Source of the DNA: Pseudomonadota bacterium
Lineage (GTDB): Bacteria > Pseudomonadota > Alphaproteobacteria > Rhizobiales > Beijerinckiaceae
Direction: 5' to 3'
DNA length: 10,769 nucleotides
Assembly (NCBI GenBank): GCA_023393655.1
Contig: JAEWKP010000310.1
Span: 1 to 10,769, forward strand
Shown here: one piece after another, positions 7,600 through 10,769 of the stretch
Position numbering within the stretch: position 1 is the stretch's first letter
Layout of the letters: the number at the start of each line of letters is the position of its first letter
Program-made: the position numbers and the translations under genes
Notes under the pieces: model-generated
Seen by the model: only the letters and a program-made list of their open reading frames with translations
What the model was told of the DNA's origin: nothing
Databases searched by the model: none

Positions 7600-8715
7600 A
7601 TGAAGAAACTGCTGTTGGGCGGCATTGCGCTCGGCGCGGTCCTCGCCTTCTCCGGCGTGGCGAATGCGCAGATCAAGCTCGGCGTCGGCGGCCCGATCAC
7701 CGGCCCGAACGCCGCGTTCGGCGCGCAGCTCAAGAACGGCGCCGAGCAGGCCGCCGAGGACATCAACGCCGCCGGCGGCGTCCTCGGCCAGAAGATCGCG
7801 GTCAGCGTCGGCGACGACGTCTCCGATCCGAAGCAGGGCGTCTCGGTCGCCAACAAGTTCGTCGGCGACGGCGTGAAATGGGTGGTCGGCCACTTCAACT
7901 CCGGCGTCACCATGCCGGCTTCGGAAGTCTATGCCGAGAACGGCATCCTGATGATCTCGCCTTCGGCCACGAACCCGAAGATCACCGAGCGCGGCCTGTG
8001 GAACACCTTCCGCGTCTGCGGTCGTGACGACCAGCAGGGCGGCGTTGCGTCGGCCTATCTGTTGAAGAACTTCAAGGACAAGAAGATCGCCATCGTCCAC
8101 GACAAGACGACCTATGGCCAGGGCCTCGCCGACGAGACCAAGAAGGGTCTCAACGCCGGCGGCGTCAAGGAAGTGCTTTACGAAGGCATCAATGCCGGCG
8201 AGAAGGATTTCTCGGCCCTCGTCTCGAAGATCAAGGCCTCCGGCGCCGACTACCTCTATTGGGGCGGCCTGCATACCGAAGGCGGCCTGATCGTGCGCCA
8301 GATGCGCGACCAGGGCCTCAAGACGATCCTCGTCTCCGGCGACGGCATCACCACCGACGAGTTCGCCACGATCGGTGGCCCCGGCGTCGAAGGCACGCTG
8401 ATGACCTTCCCGCCGGACCCGCAGAAGCGCCCGGAGGCTGCCGCCGTCATCAAGAAGTTCGCGTCCAAGAACTTCAAGCCGGAAGCCTACACGCTCTACA
8501 GCTACGCCGCGGTCCAGATCATGGCGGAAGGCGCCAAGCGCGCGAACTCGGTCGATCCGAAGAAGATCGCCACCGCGCTGCATGGCGGCCAGCCTGTCAA
8601 GACCGTGATCGGCGATATCGCCTTCGACAAGAAGGGCGACATCACCCGTCCGGACTACACCGTCTACACCTGGAAGAAGCAGGCGGACGGCAAGATCACC
8701 TATGTCGAGAATTGA
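7600..8715 (+). CDS. livK: Branched-chain amino acid ABC transporter substrate-binding protein LivK
   Basis: This is the periplasmic binding protein that captures the amino acid and delivers it to LivHM. The first 23 residues are a clear Sec signal peptide (MKKLLL, a hydrophobic core, then ANA) with cleavage expected before Gln24. The mature part is a type I periplasmic fold: GVGGPITGPNAAFG (28-41), the ligand-contact loop SPSATNP (120-126), FRVCGRDDQQGG (138-149), a hinge region with HDKTTYGQG (168-176), and HTEGG (225-229), where Glu227 probably meets the ligand amino group. Only one mature cysteine (140) is present, so the disulfide known in E. coli LivK is absent. The 371-residue length is normal. 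The ATG at 7600 is chosen over an in-frame TTG at 7591 because AGGGGAG ends 9 nt before it and the signal peptide starts there. Ligand range is not readable; leucine-type amino acids are the family default. Confidence 0.94.
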   Translation: MKKLLLGGIALGAVLAFSGVANAQIKLGVGGPITGPNAAFGAQLKNGAEQAAEDINAAGGVLGQKIAVSVGDDVSDPKQGVSVANKFVGDGVKWVVGHFNSGVTMPASEVYAENGILMISPSATNPKITERGLWNTFRVCGRDDQQGGVASAYLLKNFKDKKIAIVHDKTTYGQGLADETKKGLNAGGVKEVLYEGINAGEKDFSALVSKIKASGADYLYWGGLHTEGGLIVRQMRDQGLKTILVSGDGITTDEFATIGGPGVEGTLMTFPPDPQKRPEAAAVIKKFASKNFKPEAYTLYSYAAVQIMAEGAKRANSVDPKKIATALHGGQPVKTVIGDIAFDKKGDITRPDYTVYTWKKQADGKITYVEN

Positions 8716-8745
8716 TCTCGGCGGCTGATCCGGCCTCCTGAACGA

Positions 8746-8781
8746 AAGAGCCCGCCCCGGATCGTCCGGGGCGGGCTTTTC
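8746..8781 (+). terminator. Strong intrinsic terminator after livK, probably bidirectional
   Basis: AGCCCGCCCCGGA (8749-8761) pairs perfectly over 13 bp with TCCGGGGCGGGCT (8765-8777) around a TCG loop, followed by T residues to 8780. The flanking A residues at 8745-8747 give a short T-run on the other strand (CTCTTTC), so it could also stop minus-strand transcription coming from the hydrolase gene. It lies 30 bp after the livK stop, between two convergent genes. Confidence 0.9.
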
Positions 8782-8790
8782 GTTGGCGAA

Positions 8791-8804
8791 CCCGCCATGG
8801 CGGG
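8791..8804. repeat. 14 bp perfect palindrome in the convergent gap
   Basis: CCCGCCATGGCGGG is fully self-complementary and lies 10 bp after the livK terminator. A further short inverted repeat, AACCG/CGGTT (8805-8809 and 8821-8825), follows. There is no T-tract. These may help end minus-strand transcripts or mean nothing. The rest of the gap to 8867 holds no gene that I can see. Confidence 0.35.
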
Positions 8805-8867
8805 AACCGGTCCGCCCCGGCGGTTGTCCCGGCAGGTCGCAGCGGTAATGGCCAGATCGCAGGCCGC

Positions 8868-9446
8868 CTACTGATTCACTTTCTGCGGAACCACGCTCAA
8901 GCTCTTGAGAAAGCCTGCGAAACGCAGCAACCCGTCCGGCCAGGGACCGTGCCCGGATTCGCTGTTGAGATGGCCGCTATCGCCGGCCTCGACGAATTCC
9001 GAGCCCCAGGCTTCGGCCAGCGCCCGCGCCTCGTCCGGCGTGCAATAGGGATCGGTCGCGCTCGCGATCAGCACCGAGGGAAACGGCAGCTTCTCACGGC
9101 GATGCGCGATGAAATCCGGTCCCATGCCGGGCACCGCACCCTTGGCCCTCTCGGAAGCCGGCGCGACCAGGAAGGCGCCGGCGACCTCGCCGGGATGCAG
9201 ATGCTCGCCGGCGAAGGCAACGGCGCTGCAACCGGCTGAATGCGCGACGATCACGACGGGCCGTGTCGCGCTGCGCACGGCCTTCACAATCTCATCGGCC
9301 CAGACATGGCGGGACGGCTTGTACCAATCCGCCTGCTCGACACGGCGCGCCGTCTTGAGGCGGGTTTCCCAGCGGCTCTGCCAATGATCAGGCCCGGAGC
9401 CCGACCAACCGGGAATTATGAGGATATCGACGTCGGAGGATTTCAT
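8868..9446 (-). CDS. RBBP9/YdeN-type serine hydrolase (alpha/beta hydrolase)
   Basis: A 192-residue small alpha/beta hydrolase of the RBBP9/YdeN family, which are cytoplasmic serine hydrolases mostly of unknown natural substrate. The start MKSSDVDILIIPGWSGSGPDHW contains the family's oxyanion-region motif (IPGWSGSGPDHWQ, 11-23). The nucleophile is Ser70 in VAHSAGCSA (68-75), with Ala where a classical GxSxG has its first Gly. The acid is probably Asp132 in SATDPYC, and the base His159 in GDSGHLN, followed by SGHGPWPDG, also typical. Length is usual. The ATG at 9446 fits the family, though only a weak AGG is seen upstream. It lies 39 bp downstream of purB on the same strand and may share its transcript; a functional link to purine synthesis is not implied. 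It converges on livK. Confidence 0.87.
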   Translation of the reverse strand: MKSSDVDILIIPGWSGSGPDHWQSRWETRLKTARRVEQADWYKPSRHVWADEIVKAVRSATRPVVIVAHSAGCSAVAFAGEHLHPGEVAGAFLVAPASERAKGAVPGMGPDFIAHRREKLPFPSVLIASATDPYCTPDEARALAEAWGSEFVEAGDSGHLNSESGHGPWPDGLLRFAGFLKSLSVVPQKVNQ

Positions 9447-9485
9447 CAGGCCTAGATAGACCTGCCGACGCCGAAGTCCAGAGTG

Positions 9486-10769
9486 TCACGCCTCGCCGAA
9501 CACCCGGCGGAAGATCGTGTCGACATGCTTGAAGTGATAGCCCTCGTCGAACATCGCCTTGAGCTCCGAGGCCGAGAGCTTTTCCGCGACGTCCTTGTCG
9601 GCCATCAGGTTGGTCAGGAAGTCCTCGCCATGCTCCCAGGTGCGCATCGCGTTGCGCTGGACCATGGCATAGCTGTCCTCGCGGCTGGCTCCGGCTTGCG
9701 TCAGGGCCAGCAGCACGCGCTGCGAATTGTGCAGCCCGCCGAGCCGGTCGAGGTTCTTGCGCATGTTCTGCGGATAGACCAGCAGCTTGTCGACGACGCC
9801 GGTGAGGCGCGCCAGCGCGAAATCGAGCGTCACGGTGGCATCAGGGCCGATCATGCGCTCGACGGAGGAGTGCGAGATGTCGCGCTCGTGCCAGAGCGCC
9901 ACGTTCTCAAGCGCCGGTGTGACCATGCCGCGCACAAGGCGCGAAAGCCCGGTCAGGTTCTCGGTCAGCACGGGATTGCGCTTGTGCGGCATCGCCGAGG
10001 AGCCCTTCTGGCCCGGCGAGAAATACTCTTCCGCCTCGTAGACCTCGGTGCGCTGCAGATGGCGGATCTCGGTCGCCAGGCGCTCGACGCAGGAGGCGAC
10101 GACGCCGAGCGTCGCGAAATACATCGCGTGCCGGTCGCGCGGGATCACCTGGGTCGAGACCGGCTCGACGGCGAGCCCCATCTTCTCGGCGACATAGGCT
10201 TCGACCTGCGGGTCGATATTGGCGAATGTGCCGACAGCGCCCGAGATCGCGCAGGTCGCGATCTCGGCGCGGGCCGCGACGAGGCGGGCGCGGCAGCGGT
10301 CGAACTCGGCATAGGCCTGCGCGAGCTTGAGCCCGAAGGTGACCGGCTCGGCATGAATGCCATGCGAGCGGCCTATGGTCGGGGTGAGCTTGTGCTCGAA
10401 GGCGCGGCGCTTGATGGCGGCGAGCAGCGCATCGACATCGGCGATCAGGAGATCGGTGGCGCGCGCGAGCTGGACCGAGAGCGTGGTGTCGAGAATGTCC
10501 GACGAGGTCATGCCCTGGTGGACGAAGCGCGCCTCCGGCCCGACGATCTCGGCCAGATGCGTCAGGAAGGCGATGACATCATGCTTGGTGACGCGCTCGA
10601 TCTCGTCGATGCGGGCAACGTCGAAGGCGTAGTCGCCGTGCTCGGCTTTGCGGGCGTTCATCACGTCCCAGATGTTCTGGGCCGATTCCTTCGGGACTAC
10701 GCCTAGTTCGGCCAGCTTGGTGGTCGCGTGGGCTTCGATTTCGAACCAGATGGCAAAGCGGGTCTCGGC
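9486..10769 (-). CDS. purB: Adenylosuccinate lyase, N-terminus cut by window
   Basis: PurB cleaves SAICAR to AICAR and adenylosuccinate to AMP, each releasing fumarate, in cytoplasmic purine synthesis. The frame is open to the window edge; the first visible residues, AETRFAIWFEIEAHATTKLA, belong near residue 17 of typical PurB, so about 15 codons are missing and the GTG at 10664 is internal. Within 427 visible residues are HQGMTSSDILDT (84-95), GRSHGIHAEPVTFG (133-146) with the catalytic-region histidine, and the fumarase-superfamily signature GSSAMPHKRNP (256-266), whose serine loop supplies the general base. LWHERDISHSSVERM follows, as expected in PurB rather than fumarase or argininosuccinate lyase. 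The C-terminus ends normally at FRRVFGEA. The RBBP9-like hydrolase follows 39 bp downstream. Confidence 0.96.
   Translation of the reverse strand, partial: AETRFAIWFEIEAHATTKLAELGVVPKESAQNIWDVMNARKAEHGDYAFDVARIDEIERVTKHDVIAFLTHLAEIVGPEARFVHQGMTSSDILDTTLSVQLARATDLLIADVDALLAAIKRRAFEHKLTPTIGRSHGIHAEPVTFGLKLAQAYAEFDRCRARLVAARAEIATCAISGAVGTFANIDPQVEAYVAEKMGLAVEPVSTQVIPRDRHAMYFATLGVVASCVERLATEIRHLQRTEVYEAEEYFSPGQKGSSAMPHKRNPVLTENLTGLSRLVRGMVTPALENVALWHERDISHSSVERMIGPDATVTLDFALARLTGVVDKLLVYPQNMRKNLDRLGGLHNSQRVLLALTQAGASREDSYAMVQRNAMRTWEHGEDFLTNLMADKDVAEKLSASELKAMFDEGYHFKHVDTIFRRVFGEA

Noticed and set aside
9483..10706. Plus-strand open frame of 407 residues opposite purB
   Set aside because: Rich in Arg, Asp, His and Gly with no domain; the minus strand has the complete PurB signature set.

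Overview
This window comes from a GC-rich bacterial chromosome. The gene content and protein style suggest an alphaproteobacterium of the Hyphomicrobiales (Rhizobiales): an unusually long LivM, a LivG with an acidic tail, LivK with an 'FRVCGRDDQQG' segment, and a small membrane protein inside the liv cluster. A Bosea-like genus is my best guess from memory, but it is not proven here. I see no rRNA, tRNA, CRISPR array, insertion sequence or phage gene. Codon use looks uniform, and long open frames on the non-coding strands are shadows caused by high GC.

Region 1 (1-2659) is small-molecule metabolism. The window opens inside the catalytic (large) subunit of a split aconitase X, followed by its overlapping small swivel-domain subunit. 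Bacterial aconitase X enzymes are known as cis-3-hydroxy-L-proline dehydratases. Converging on this pair with a 15 bp gap is a minus-strand flavin reductase. Diverging from the reductase across about 280 bp is a small single-domain cupin. Its stop codon lies within a 16 bp perfect palindrome.

Region 2 (2660-8781) is a complete branched-chain amino acid type (HAAT family) ABC transporter locus: livH and livM (permeases), livG and livF (ATPases), a small three-helix membrane protein of unknown function, and livK (periplasmic binding protein). livH-livM-livG-livF are tightly packed, with a 4 bp gap, a 1 bp overlap and a 4 bp overlap. The last two genes follow after gaps of 123 and 130 bp that contain hairpins, which could let the binding protein be made at a different level from the membrane complex. 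A candidate sigma-70 promoter lies upstream of livH. A strong intrinsic terminator follows livK.

Region 3 (8868-10769) is on the minus strand: purB (adenylosuccinate lyase, missing its first 15 or so codons at the window edge), followed 39 bp downstream by a small RBBP9/YdeN-type serine hydrolase. It converges on livK, and the livK terminator appears able to work in both directions.

I do not see a clearly new biological system. The items most worth following up are the uncharacterised membrane protein embedded in the liv locus, the split aconitase X with its cupin and flavin reductase neighbours, and the hairpins in the liv intergenic gaps.
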